Below, piece by piece: positions 20,201 through 29,358 of a DNA stretch of 37,069 nt (position 1 is the first letter of the stretch; every line of letters starts with the position of its first letter). Position numbers and translations under genes: made by a program. This stretch comes from Candidatus Omnitrophota bacterium. GTDB taxonomy: Bacteria; Omnitrophota; Gorgyraeia; 2-01-FULL-45-10. The notes below the pieces were generated by a model. It had not been told where the DNA came from. It worked only from the letters and a program-made list of their open reading frames with translations, and did no database searches. Location: assembly GCA_030695905.1 (NCBI GenBank), contig JAUYOL010000031.1, positions 1-37,069 on the forward strand, read 5' to 3'.

Positions 20201-23200
20201 ATGTTAGGATATAAGAATCCAAGATGTATTAAAATTATATCCGTTTTGCTAATAGCCGCATTTTTAGGCACCAATTTCGCTATAGCATCCGATTCCCACG
20301 CTCTTTCCCCAACCTCTGAATTAAAACCAATAGCTCGAATAGTAAAACAAAATGGCGCATATAGCGTTGTCAGCGATGCCGGACAATTGAGTAAGGATGC
20401 GCGTTTCAAGGAAGTGGCGGAAGCGCTCTCTTTAAATACTGCAGCTATCAGAACCATCGGCCGGGCGCTCTATCTTCGTTTAAGCGAGTCCGGAGTCAAA
20501 GAGCTGCTTAGGCGTAGACTTTCCATATACCCACTGGTGGCAACAGGTCGCGTTGAAATTCAGAAGAAAACAGATGACTCTATATTTTTTACCTGCAAAG
20601 ACGCTCGCCAAGGAATAATCTCTTATAGATCTTTTCTGCCGAATAATGAAAAACTTCCACCACGCGCGCAACTCATATCTTTGCCCGATGGGAAAATTTT
20701 TGGACTACAGGTCTTGTCGATAGAAAAAATGCCTGTCAATACGGCTGAAGACACCTTCATGCTCGAAAACTTTTTTACTTTCGAAGAATATATGGCACAG
20801 GCGCTTTATAATCCTGTCTGGGGATTTTATTCCGGAGGCAAAATAAGACTGGGCCATGATTTCGGCACTATGCCTATCATGCTTTCTCCTGTTTTTGGGC
20901 AAATGGCCGCGGAAAGATTCTTCCAGATGTGGAAAGGTATGGTCAAAGCGGGAACCATCGCTAATGATGAAAAATTTTATGTAATTGAATTTGGCGCCGG
21001 CACAGGGATTCTCGCCCGCGATATCCTTTCACATGTATCTGAAAAATCACAACTCGATAGAGAATGGAAAATATTTTACAACCAGTTCCAATATGTAATA
21101 GGCGAAATTGCGCCGCCATTAATACAAAAACAATCCGACAATAATAGAAGATTTATTGAAAACGGAAAATTAGAGATACGACAATCCGATGCCAGAAAAA
21201 TGGATAATCTTTTTGGCGCAGGAAAAAAAATAAAAGGCGTTGTATTCTCTAACGAGCTTATGGACGCCTTCCCGGCTCACCGGATCACTATAGATAGCAA
21301 TGGCAGGGCGCATGTAATAGTCTGTGTGCCCACTCTCGAAGATAAACTCTTTAGCGAAGAAGAGTTTTTTAACGGAGACCAAGTCTTACCCGGATCAGAA
21401 ACTATGAGAAGCGTCGCATCCTTTATAGAGAAAGGGTTGAAAAATACGGGTTTAAGCATGGAAGAATTAAGGAAAAAGAGCAGTAAGGCCGGTTATTATG
21501 GACTCAATTCGCAATTTGTAAGGGATCTTGTCCAGGATCCATTTATAGTAATAGGTAGGGAAGATGCTATGCGATTACAGGATATCCTATCCCGCCCCGG
21601 CATGGAAAGGTACCGCAAAGTTTTAAACGCGTATTTAACGGTTAAAGAGTATGAGGTGCCGATAGAGTCCTTTCCGGAATTAAAAAAATGCTTTGAAGTC
21701 AATAGTAATGAAATAAAAAACGCCCTTGCCGGAGACAATGGACGCATGGGCATATCTTTGGGGTGGTTTGAATTTGTCCGTAGCGCGTCCAGTCTTTTGG
21801 ATAAAGGCTATGTATTTACAATAGATGACGGTTATATGACATCAGAGCTTATGCATCCTGGAAAAGTAAACGGGGACAATATACGCGTATTTCATCGTCA
21901 ATTTGGCAATGTGGGTAATCCCTACCGCCACTGGGGCGAACTAGATATATGCGCGATGCCTGATTACGGAATGATGGAAAAAGAGGGATTGGAGCATGGT
22001 TTAAGGCCGGTTTTTAATGGTGCGTTAGTTTCTCTACAGGAAGATATATCTCTAAAGATAGATTCGGAAGATTCGCATAAGCAGATCGTTAGTTATTTGG
22101 AAAGATTTGAAATCGCGATACATATTGAACCTCTGGTGCTTAAAGCGAGAAAAGATCTTTCCGAAACGGAAAAGTCCGAATTCAGAGCTGCCATAGAAAA
22201 GTATCTCGAAAAAGGCGAATGTCCTCTTGCGGGCAGTATCAGTAAAAAAGCAGAAGAGGTTTTTACCGAGCTCATTACAGGCGCAAAAAAAGCCGCTGAA
22301 GACACCTATTCTGACTGGCGTAAAATGTTTGCTACCGAACATCGTATTCTTATTCAGCAAAAGGAAGGTACGGACCCAGCATACTATTTTGGAACGGCCG
22401 TTTCGGTCGGGCACAAAAAACAGCTTGGCACTTCAAGGTTCGATGAGGAGATTTTTAGGGAGGATACGAGTAGAAATAAGCGCTTAACTACTGTGCCAGG
22501 CAGGGAGGGTAATAGCCAAATATCCGGATCGCGGCCTATCGGCAAAGAGGGAGAAGAGATACCGTTTTTTGAAGAAGCATTAGATTCCACCATTGGAATT
22601 GATATGGATGGAAGCGAGCGCAGGGCCTCGCTGATGATTAACCAGGAATTGATGAGCGAATTAAGCGAGACTGACTTAAGTCGGATTAAAGAAAAAATAG
22701 GTAAAGACCATGCGGCAGAAGAAAATGTACGGTCAGCAAGGCTGGACCTGGAGCATCCCATAACTCATATAAAGGGCGAAAGACTACAGATACCGATAGA
22801 ATCTTTATGGATAAAAGGCATTGTATTTGATAGTAGAAGCGAGCTCTCTTTTCATGAGGGTGACGATGCCCGCGGAAGTGTGCCTTATCTTTTTCTTGCA
22901 GATAAAAATGGCCTTATCCACCGGCGTGATTCGGAAGGAGTTCCGCATGGGGCGGCTTATCTTCGTGATGTGATCAATGAGTATTTAATATCAATGGACA
23001 TAACACACGATGTGAGGTTAAAAGGCAAGGCTGTGCCGAAATATCCAGTGGGATGGGGAGAATTTTTTATTGAAACGCCCTTTCGCGACAAGGACGGCGA
23101 CATAAGGCGCCTTGGGTTTGTTATTTTGGGAAATTCCGCGGAATTGATGAAAAGGTCAAACAATACCACATGGGGAGAAGATACCGCAGCGGCTTTGAAG

Positions 23201-25093
23201 ACACTGCATGATAATGGTTATTTCAGGCATTATACGCATCCAGGCAACATATCCATCTTGCCGGATGGGAGCACTCAGATCCATGACCTCGACATCATGG
23301 TTGACCAGCGGACCGGGATGACACCTGAAGAGATGCTTGCCAATCAATTTTTAGATTTTGATTATGTCTTCGGTAAGCTCGTAGAGATGAGGGCCTTATT
23401 CACAAGCGCCGATGAAGAGATAACGATTGAAGGTGTAGGCATCTTTGAAAAATATTTCCCGGATGAAGACGCGAGCCTGGGTAAGATAACATTTAAAGAA
23501 GTCGAGCGTCTCTTGCGTGAAGCACAATCCGCGCCGGTGAATGAAATCAAACATCCATTGATAGATGCGCTCAAAAGAAACATGGAGCGAGCAGGTTTAG
23601 CTGATTTAGGGATAGAGTTGCATTCAGATGCTAAGGGTGCGAAGGATAATGATCTGCGTATTGAGGTAGAGAGAGAATTTGGCATGTATCTTACAGCAGA
23701 CAAAATGAGTCCGGAAATCAAGACGGATGGCAGGATAGAGTATGTAAGATTCAACGTCAATGATGAAGAAGGCCATAGAGGACCGGCAGACGATATATCA
23801 AGGTTCCGTCTTAGCGAAGGCGACTTCCTGGACATATTTGATACGGAAGAATCGAGTGCGCTTATAGGTCGGGATATGAAGGCAAATGAACGGCTCGCCA
23901 CAGAAAAAATAACAACATGCGTTGGCGTAATGTTCGAGATTGTATCAAAAGGTAGACGTATACCGGGGATATCACATCTTTTGTCCGGATCCGAAGATCA
24001 GGAAGACCTGTTTAACGAGTCGGAAGCCTTTCTTAAAATTCTTACTGAAGAGAATCCGGATGAATTAAAGATTGTTATATATAGTGATGAAATTGGCGAT
24101 GGGGAGTTCAGCCGGAATAAACGGATGGCATATCAAAAACTCATTCAGGAACTGCGCACGTGTTTTCCATTTGCTATCATAAAGGAAGAAGTTTGGCATG
24201 GCCTATACGAAGATACGGCTCTTATGGTATCCAGGGGCGGATGGGCTATATATAGAGGTTATAAGAACATTTCCGGTCCCGGCCAGATCTTATGCGGTAG
24301 TTGGGCTGAAGTAGAGAATCGGATAAACAATCATGCCGAATCGCTCTTAGAAGAAGAGCTCGCAATTGCTCTTGATAAACCTGCCGTAAAAGATCCATGG
24401 GAAATGTATATGGAGGGTGAGACAATTTCTGCAGATTTGAGTAGAGTTGTAGTCAGAGAGCCGAAAGAGATGGCAAGTCTTATTGATACTGAAAGCAGGC
24501 GAGGTGGCATATTCCTGGATGAATTGAAGATCTTGGCCCAGAAAGCTAAAGAGGAGGGCAGAAAAATCCTCATAGCCCTGGAAATAGACGGCCTTGTTTC
24601 GACCGGCCAAAGAAGCATGATGCAGCCGTTATTATCAGAATTGCACAGACTTGAAGACGATCTCAGGAAAATAGGCTTGGATAATGTCATTATAGTGCGC
24701 GGTTCCGGCAGTGAATTTGCAGTGAAAATTACAAAAGCCATGTCGGCGTCATCTATTAAATTACAGGATGTTATAGTGCTTGGCAGAGAAGATACGTTGA
24801 ATTCTTCATCATTTGATAATCTTAAAAGCACTGATTCCATAAACGGCGCGCTACTCGTAGGAATCGATCCAAGGAATCTCTCAGGATATAATTATATGCG
24901 GCTTCTCGAAATGCTTATGATAGCGCTTAGTATAGCCGATGGCAAACAAATCGATCCCAAACAGCACCCGGAGATAATTATAGAGTTTATCGGTAAAAGG
25001 CTAATCAGGCTTATTCCTCTTGCCGAGCCGATGAAATACGAAGAGCTAAAAACTATATATAAAGGCCAATTTAAATCTCTGCAAGCTGCATAA
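20201..25093 (+). CDS. Giant exported protein: MidA-type methyltransferase plus kinase-like and C-terminal domains
   Basis: A 1630-residue protein with an N-terminal export signal (hydrophobic segment about 12-28, then SDSHALSP), a style I associate with large Omnitrophota proteins. Residues about 190-640 match MidA/NDUFAF7 SAM-dependent methyltransferases: FFTFEEYMAQALYNPVWGFY, the SAM loop VIEFGAGTGILARDIL (near 262), VVFSNELMDAFPAHRI (near 350) and WGELDICAMPDYG (near 583). Near 1002-1035, LKTLHDNGYFRHYTHPGNIS followed by IHDLDIM looks like a degenerate kinase catalytic loop. The last 450 residues include VGIDPRNLSGYNYMRLLEML, also familiar from Omnitrophota proteins. MidA enzymes methylate arginine on complex I; why one would be exported and fused is unclear. 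Confidence 0.75.
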   Translation: MLGYKNPRCIKIISVLLIAAFLGTNFAIASDSHALSPTSELKPIARIVKQNGAYSVVSDAGQLSKDARFKEVAEALSLNTAAIRTIGRALYLRLSESGVKELLRRRLSIYPLVATGRVEIQKKTDDSIFFTCKDARQGIISYRSFLPNNEKLPPRAQLISLPDGKIFGLQVLSIEKMPVNTAEDTFMLENFFTFEEYMAQALYNPVWGFYSGGKIRLGHDFGTMPIMLSPVFGQMAAERFFQMWKGMVKAGTIANDEKFYVIEFGAGTGILARDILSHVSEKSQLDREWKIFYNQFQYVIGEIAPPLIQKQSDNNRRFIENGKLEIRQSDARKMDNLFGAGKKIKGVVFSNELMDAFPAHRITIDSNGRAHVIVCVPTLEDKLFSEEEFFNGDQVLPGSETMRSVASFIEKGLKNTGLSMEELRKKSSKAGYYGLNSQFVRDLVQDPFIVIGREDAMRLQDILSRPGMERYRKVLNAYLTVKEYEVPIESFPELKKCFEVNSNEIKNALAGDNGRMGISLGWFEFVRSASSLLDKGYVFTIDDGYMTSELMHPGKVNGDNIRVFHRQFGNVGNPYRHWGELDICAMPDYGMMEKEGLEHGLRPVFNGALVSLQEDISLKIDSEDSHKQIVSYLERFEIAIHIEPLVLKARKDLSETEKSEFRAAIEKYLEKGECPLAGSISKKAEEVFTELITGAKKAAEDTYSDWRKMFATEHRILIQQKEGTDPAYYFGTAVSVGHKKQLGTSRFDEEIFREDTSRNKRLTTVPGREGNSQISGSRPIGKEGEEIPFFEEALDSTIGIDMDGSERRASLMINQELMSELSETDLSRIKEKIGKDHAAEENVRSARLDLEHPITHIKGERLQIPIESLWIKGIVFDSRSELSFHEGDDARGSVPYLFLADKNGLIHRRDSEGVPHGAAYLRDVINEYLISMDITHDVRLKGKAVPKYPVGWGEFFIETPFRDKDGDIRRLGFVILGNSAELMKRSNNTTWGEDTAAALKTLHDNGYFRHYTHPGNISILPDGSTQIHDLDIMVDQRTGMTPEEMLANQFLDFDYVFGKLVEMRALFTSADEEITIEGVGIFEKYFPDEDASLGKITFKEVERLLREAQSAPVNEIKHPLIDALKRNMERAGLADLGIELHSDAKGAKDNDLRIEVEREFGMYLTADKMSPEIKTDGRIEYVRFNVNDEEGHRGPADDISRFRLSEGDFLDIFDTEESSALIGRDMKANERLATEKITTCVGVMFEIVSKGRRIPGISHLLSGSEDQEDLFNESEAFLKILTEENPDELKIVIYSDEIGDGEFSRNKRMAYQKLIQELRTCFPFAIIKEEVWHGLYEDTALMVSRGGWAIYRGYKNISGPGQILCGSWAEVENRINNHAESLLEEELAIALDKPAVKDPWEMYMEGETISADLSRVVVREPKEMASLIDTESRRGGIFLDELKILAQKAKEEGRKILIALEIDGLVSTGQRSMMQPLLSELHRLEDDLRKIGLDNVIIVRGSGSEFAVKITKAMSASSIKLQDVIVLGREDTLNSSSFDNLKSTDSINGALLVGIDPRNLSGYNYMRLLEMLMIALSIADGKQIDPKQHPEIIIEFIGKRLIRLIPLAEPMKYEELKTIYKGQFKSLQAA

Positions 25094-25131
25094 TAAAACA
25101 TTGCATAAACCCTTAAAATTCCTTAAATATA

Positions 25132-25160
25132 TTGATTTTGTTATGTCGGTTTGGTATAAT
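25132..25160 (+). promoter_or_regulatory. Promoter of the tRNA-Lys/tRNA-Gly unit
   Basis: TTGATT (25132-25137), a 17-base spacer and TATAAT (25155-25160), about 54 bases before tRNA-Lys. Confidence 0.65.
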
Positions 25161-25214
25161 TACCACTCTATTTTATTTGATATATTAGGCTGTCTGCCTG
25201 AAGTTACAGGTAGC

Positions 25215-25290
25215 GCCCGCATAGCTCAATTGGCAGAGCAGGACACTCTTAATGTCAAGGTTCCAAGTTCGATTCTTGGTGCGGGCACCA
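25215..25290 (+). tRNA. tRNA-Lys (anticodon CTT)
   Basis: Acceptor GCCCGCA pairs with TGCGGGC. The anticodon loop CTCTTAA gives CTT. The T loop is TTCGATT and CCA is encoded. Length 76 bases. Confidence 0.95.
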
Positions 25291-25373
25291 TGAACCACTC
25301 GCGTTTGCCTGTATGTGGTTCATGCCCTGTACCTGAATTCGCCGAAGGCGAATGAATGGTATAGGGCAAACGC
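25289..25373. repeat. Structured spacer between two tRNAs
   Basis: CATGAACCAC (25289-25298) pairs with GTGGTTCATG (25315-25324). Alternatively GCGTTTGCC (25301-25309) pairs with GGCAAACGC (25365-25373), enclosing ATTCGCC-GAA-GGCGAAT. These two folds compete. The first arm begins in the CCA of tRNA-Lys. Confidence 0.6.
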
Positions 25374-25445
25374 TCAGGTTCATGGCGCAGCCTGCCATGT
25401 ATCTGACGAGCGAAGCGAGAAATAATATAAGACATAAGAAAAACC

Positions 25446-25520
25446 GCGGCGGTAATTCAGTGGTAGAATGCGACCTTGCCAAGGTCGATGTCGTGGGTTC
25501 GAACCCCATCCGCCGCTCCA
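25446..25520 (+). tRNA. tRNA-Gly (anticodon GCC)
   Basis: Acceptor GCGGCGG pairs with CCGCCGC. The anticodon loop TTGCCAA gives GCC. The T loop is TTCGAAC and CCA is encoded. Length 75 bases. Confidence 0.95.
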
Positions 25521-25567
25521 TTTTCCAATATTTTTGCTTGGCAGCAAAAGGAGGAAATAAATAACAT

Positions 25568-26032
25568 ATGAAGATAATGGACTTTTTGAACAAAAAGGCC
25601 ATATCGGTGAATGTAAAAGCGACCGACAAGGAAGGCATAATTCGCGAACTTGTCGACCTTCTCTCTAACGCAACCGAGATAAAGAACAAGGAAGAGTTAA
25701 TAAAGGCCGTCTTGTCCAGGGAAGCGCTGGGTTCCACCGGTATAGGTCAGAGCGTAGGTATTCCACATGCAAAATCTCAGAACGTAAAGGAACTTGTAGC
25801 TGCGTTTGGTCTGTCAAAAAACGGCGTTGATTTCGATTCGCTTGACGGAGAACCGGTCTACATATTTTTCCTTCTCCTGGCCCCCGAGGAATCGGCAGGC
25901 CCTCATCTTAAAGCGCTTGCCAGGATCTCCAGGATGCTCAAAGATAAATATTTCAGAGAACTTCTTAGGAAGGCGAAAGATGAGAATGAGATCTTGCGCA
26001 TAATCCAGGAAGAAGATTCCAAAAAATACTAA
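25568..26032 (+). CDS. ptsN: PTS IIA component, PtsN (nitrogen-type)-like
   Basis: A 154-residue cytoplasmic phosphocarrier of the fructose/nitrogen-type IIA family. The phosphorylated histidine is His67 in GIGQSVGIPHAKS; VYIFFLLLAPEESAGPHLKALARISRML is the usual closing segment. It would accept phosphate from HPr, encoded about 1.3 kb downstream. No IIB or IIC gene is present, so a regulatory role is more likely than sugar uptake. AGGAGG precedes the ATG. It heads a long same-strand run of metabolic genes. Confidence 0.92.
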   Translation: MKIMDFLNKKAISVNVKATDKEGIIRELVDLLSNATEIKNKEELIKAVLSREALGSTGIGQSVGIPHAKSQNVKELVAAFGLSKNGVDFDSLDGEPVYIFFLLLAPEESAGPHLKALARISRMLKDKYFRELLRKAKDENEILRIIQEEDSKKY

Positions 26033-26056
26033 TTAATTTAGGGAACAGGCTAAGTA

Positions 26057-27298
26057 ATGAAGATATTAAGAGCCTTTAAGTGGCTTTATCCGGGGATGAG
26101 GGTCAAGAGATGGAGTCTTTTGGCCGTATTTGGCGTCATCATGGTCTCCATGGGGTTTGTTATGATAATAGCGGAGCAGACCTCAAAGAGCAAGACGTTT
26201 GCCGCGGCGGTAATCATTATAGGTATACTCGGCATAGTTACCGGTATAAAGCGGATCATAAAATCTTTCATTACTGTGTTATTGCCGCAGAGAGAAAGCG
26301 AACTTGTAGACAAGGTCTACCAGAAGCTGATCTTGGAAAAAGGGCCGAAAATAGTAGTCATAGGCGGAGGGACGGGGCTGGCGATGTTATTGCACGGCCT
26401 GAAAGAATTTACCAGTAATATTACCGCCGTTGTGACCGTAGCTGATGATGGCGGATCGAGCGGCAGGCTAAGGCAGGATCTTGACGTATTGCCTCCGGGA
26501 GATATCAGAAGTTGTCTGGTTGCGTTAGCCGATGCCGAACCTCTAATGGCTAAGCTCTTCCAATTCAGGTTTGAGGAGGGGGAAGGGTTAAAAGGGCACA
26601 ATTTTGGAAACCTTTTTATTACCGCGATGTCAAAAGTTACAGGTGATTTTGATGAAGCGATAAGAGAGTCCAGCAAAGTTTTGGCCATAAGAGGGAAGGT
26701 CATACCATCCACATTGGACAAGGTTACGCTGGTCGCCGAGCACAATGACGGCACTCAGAGCGCCGGTGAGAGTAATATACCCAAGGCGCTGAAGCCTATC
26801 AAAAGAATATTTTTAAGGCCCGGGGGAAGTAAGCCTACACATGACGCGATCGAGGCTGTGAAAAAGGCGGATGTGATAGTATTAGGTCCGGGTAGCTTAT
26901 ATACAAGCATAATGCCGAATCTTCTTATAGAGAAATTATATAAGGAGATGATCGCGTCAAAGGCTATCAAAATATACGTGTGCAACGTGATGACGCAGAA
27001 GGGTGAGACGGATGGCTACAAGGCGAGCGATCACCTTAAAGCTATTATAGATCATACCGCGCCGGGTATAGTCGATTATTGTGTCATTAATACCGCAAGG
27101 ATACATGATACGATACTTAACAGGTATAAGGAAGAAGGCGCGGATCAGGTCGCTGCGGATCCGGAAAATTTAAAGAAGATGAAATGCAAAGTCGTCGAGG
27201 CCCATATAGTTAAGATAAAGGACTTTGTCAGGCATGATTCCGAAAAATTGGCCAAGATAATAATAGATCTTGCCAGCAGTTTAAAGAAGGCGCATTAA
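26057..27298 (+). CDS. yvcK: YvcK/CofD-like gluconeogenesis factor, membrane-anchored
   Basis: A 413-residue protein of the YvcK family, which in Bacillus affects cell shape and growth on gluconeogenic carbon. The nucleotide-sugar binding fold shows KIVVIGGGTGLAMLLHGLK, VTVADDGGSSGRLR, GDIRSCLVALA and KGHNFGNLF. Two hydrophobic segments at the N-terminus (about 20-42 and 48-66) precede the domain; similar N-termini occur in some clostridial homologues. It lies four bases before the HPr gene. In Bacillus yvcK also sits beside the HPr-like gene crh, so the pairing is conserved. Confidence 0.92.
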   Translation: MKILRAFKWLYPGMRVKRWSLLAVFGVIMVSMGFVMIIAEQTSKSKTFAAAVIIIGILGIVTGIKRIIKSFITVLLPQRESELVDKVYQKLILEKGPKIVVIGGGTGLAMLLHGLKEFTSNITAVVTVADDGGSSGRLRQDLDVLPPGDIRSCLVALADAEPLMAKLFQFRFEEGEGLKGHNFGNLFITAMSKVTGDFDEAIRESSKVLAIRGKVIPSTLDKVTLVAEHNDGTQSAGESNIPKALKPIKRIFLRPGGSKPTHDAIEAVKKADVIVLGPGSLYTSIMPNLLIEKLYKEMIASKAIKIYVCNVMTQKGETDGYKASDHLKAIIDHTAPGIVDYCVINTARIHDTILNRYKEEGADQVAADPENLKKMKCKVVEAHIVKIKDFVRHDSEKLAKIIIDLASSLKKAH

Positions 27299-27302
27299 GC
27301 AG

Positions 27303-27590
27303 ATGAAAGAGGTAATAGTTGTCGAGAGGGCTGTAATAATAAAAAATAAGCAGGGGCTGCACGCGCGTCCCGCGGCGCTATTTGTCCAGATAGCGAATAA
27401 ATTTGATTCTGATATTACCGTTACCAAGGGTAAGACCAAGGTTAACGGTAAATCTATTATGGGGATAATGATGCTCGAGGCGGGCAGGGGTTCCAAGGTT
27501 ATCATAGTCACAAAAGGAGAAGACGCCGAGAGCGCAATGGCAGAGTTAGAAGCGCTGCTTTTAAGCGATATCGAGGACGTTATAAAATGA
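27303..27590 (+). CDS. ptsH: Phosphocarrier HPr
   Basis: A 95-residue HPr. His20 lies in the active-site motif GLHARPAA. Ser51 lies in KSIMGIMML, exactly 31 residues later, as for His15 and Ser46 of Bacillus HPr. The conserved serine context suggests control by an HPr kinase, which is not in this window. It overlaps the enzyme I gene by ATGA, so the two are made together. Without a permease here it probably feeds the IIA protein and signals carbon state. Confidence 0.96.
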   Translation: MKEVIVVERAVIIKNKQGLHARPAALFVQIANKFDSDITVTKGKTKVNGKSIMGIMMLEAGRGSKVIIVTKGEDAESAMAELEALLLSDIEDVIK

Positions 27591-29353
27591 CAAGAGAAAA
27601 AGAACTTGCATTAAAAGGTATTCCTGCCGCTCCCGGTATAGTAATAGGTAAAGTGCTGCTTTTGGATAGAGAGCAGTATGTAATTCCTAAGAGGCCCGTA
27701 AAAGACGATCAGATTCAGGTAGAGATAAAGCATTTTAGAGATGCTTTAATACAGACTAAGCAGGAGATAATAGATATTAAGAAGCGTATCTCCGAAGAGC
27801 TTGGTACCGAGCATGGCCAGATATTCAGCGCGCATCTTCTTGTTATAGAAGACAGCATGCTGATAGAAGAGGTAATCGCGAAGATTAAGAAAGAAAAACT
27901 TTCCGCCGAATACGTATTCCAGGATGTGCTCAAAAAGTATATAAAAGTATTCTCGGAAATGGATGATGAATATCTCCGTGAGAGAATAAGCGACATAAAC
28001 GATATAGGCAAGAGGATCCTCAAAAACCTTATCGGCGCCAGAGAAGACGCGTTGGCCACATTGAAAGAGAAAGCCATTGTAATATCTTATGACCTTTCGC
28101 CTTCCGATACAGCTACTATGCACAAGAAAAATGTTATAGGTTTCGCTACGGACATAGGCTCAAGGACATCGCATACCGCTATCATGGCGAAATCACTGGA
28201 AATACCCGCGGTAGTCGGACTCGAAACCATTACAAAAGATGTCAAAAATGGCGACAATATAATAGTGGACGGGACGCACGGTCTTGTTATCATCAATCCT
28301 ACCCCTGCTACACTTAAGCATTATGAATTGGCCCGCAAAAAGATGGTTGCTTTCGAAAAGCACCTGCTCGAAACCAAAGAATTGCCGGCGCAAACTCTGG
28401 ATGGCAGAAAAATCGAACTAATGTCCAATATAGAGATACCCGAAGAGGTTCCGTCCGTATTAGCGCATGGCGCTGAAGGCATAGGCCTTTACAGGACAGA
28501 ATATTTTTACATGAACCGCAAAGATCTGCCTACAGAGGAAGAGCAGTTCAAGGCGTATTCATCTGTAGCGAAAAAGATGAAGCCTTATACGGTTATTTTA
28601 AGGACGCTGGATCTTGGCGGAGACAAATTTCTTTCGCAGCTCGATATACCGCAGGAGATGAATCCTTTTATGGGATGGCGCGCGATACGTTTTTGTCTGG
28701 CCAGGCCCGATATATTCAAGACACAGCTGCGCGCTATATTGAGAGCATCGGTATTTGGCAAGCTGAAGATGATGTATCCGATGATTTCAGGCCTTGAGGA
28801 ACTCAGGCAGGCGAACGCTATTTTAGAAGATACAAAGAAGGAGTTAAGAAAGGAAGGCATAGCCTTCGATGATAATATGCAGGTAGGCGCTATGATAGAA
28901 GTTCCTTCCGCCGCTTTGACCGCGGATATGCTGGCAAGAGAAGCGGACTTTTTTTCGATAGGCACCAACGATCTTATACAGTACTCTCTTGCGGTCGACA
29001 GGGTAAATGAGAAGATAGCTTACCTCTATGAGCCCGCGCATCCCGCGGTGCTCATTCTTATAAAAAACATTATTGAGGCCGGTCATAGGGCGGGTATATG
29101 GGTAGGGATGTGCGGAGAGATGGCCGGAGACCTATATATGACCTTGATACTTTTGGGGCTTGGACTGGATGAATTCAGTACTTCGCCGGTGGCTGTGCCC
29201 GAAATAAAGCGCATAATAAGATCCGTTACAATGGATCAGGCTAAGGAGATAGCTCAGCAGGCTCTTACATTATCTACGGGTAAAGAGGTCGAAAGATTCG
29301 CGAGAAGAAAACTTAAAGAGCTGGTGCCTGACGTAGGAATAGAGGTAGAATAA
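27587..29353 (+). CDS. ptsI: PTS enzyme I (PEP-protein phosphotransferase)
   Basis: A 588-residue cytoplasmic enzyme that moves phosphate from phosphoenolpyruvate to HPr. The start shows KGIPAAPGIVIGKVLLL, the phosphohistidine motif is SRTSHTAIMAKSLEIPAVVG (His196), and the PEP-binding barrel has GIGLYRTEYFYMNR, DLGGDKF, MYPMISG, FFSIGTNDLIQYSLAVDR and GMCGEMAGD. Length is standard. It is translationally coupled to HPr. Confidence 0.97.
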   Translation: MTREKELALKGIPAAPGIVIGKVLLLDREQYVIPKRPVKDDQIQVEIKHFRDALIQTKQEIIDIKKRISEELGTEHGQIFSAHLLVIEDSMLIEEVIAKIKKEKLSAEYVFQDVLKKYIKVFSEMDDEYLRERISDINDIGKRILKNLIGAREDALATLKEKAIVISYDLSPSDTATMHKKNVIGFATDIGSRTSHTAIMAKSLEIPAVVGLETITKDVKNGDNIIVDGTHGLVIINPTPATLKHYELARKKMVAFEKHLLETKELPAQTLDGRKIELMSNIEIPEEVPSVLAHGAEGIGLYRTEYFYMNRKDLPTEEEQFKAYSSVAKKMKPYTVILRTLDLGGDKFLSQLDIPQEMNPFMGWRAIRFCLARPDIFKTQLRAILRASVFGKLKMMYPMISGLEELRQANAILEDTKKELRKEGIAFDDNMQVGAMIEVPSAALTADMLAREADFFSIGTNDLIQYSLAVDRVNEKIAYLYEPAHPAVLILIKNIIEAGHRAGIWVGMCGEMAGDLYMTLILLGLGLDEFSTSPVAVPEIKRIIRSVTMDQAKEIAQQALTLSTGKEVERFARRKLKELVPDVGIEVE

Positions 29354-29358
29354 TATCA

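Noticed and set aside
23362-23901. Long minus-strand frames inside the giant gene
   Set aside because: Serine/leucine-rich shadow frames with no motifs or ribosome sites.
25226-25737. Minus-strand frames with peptides like RIELGTLTLRVS and RRMGFEPTTSTLARS
   Set aside because: They are antisense translations of tRNA-Lys and tRNA-Gly, a familiar false-gene pattern.
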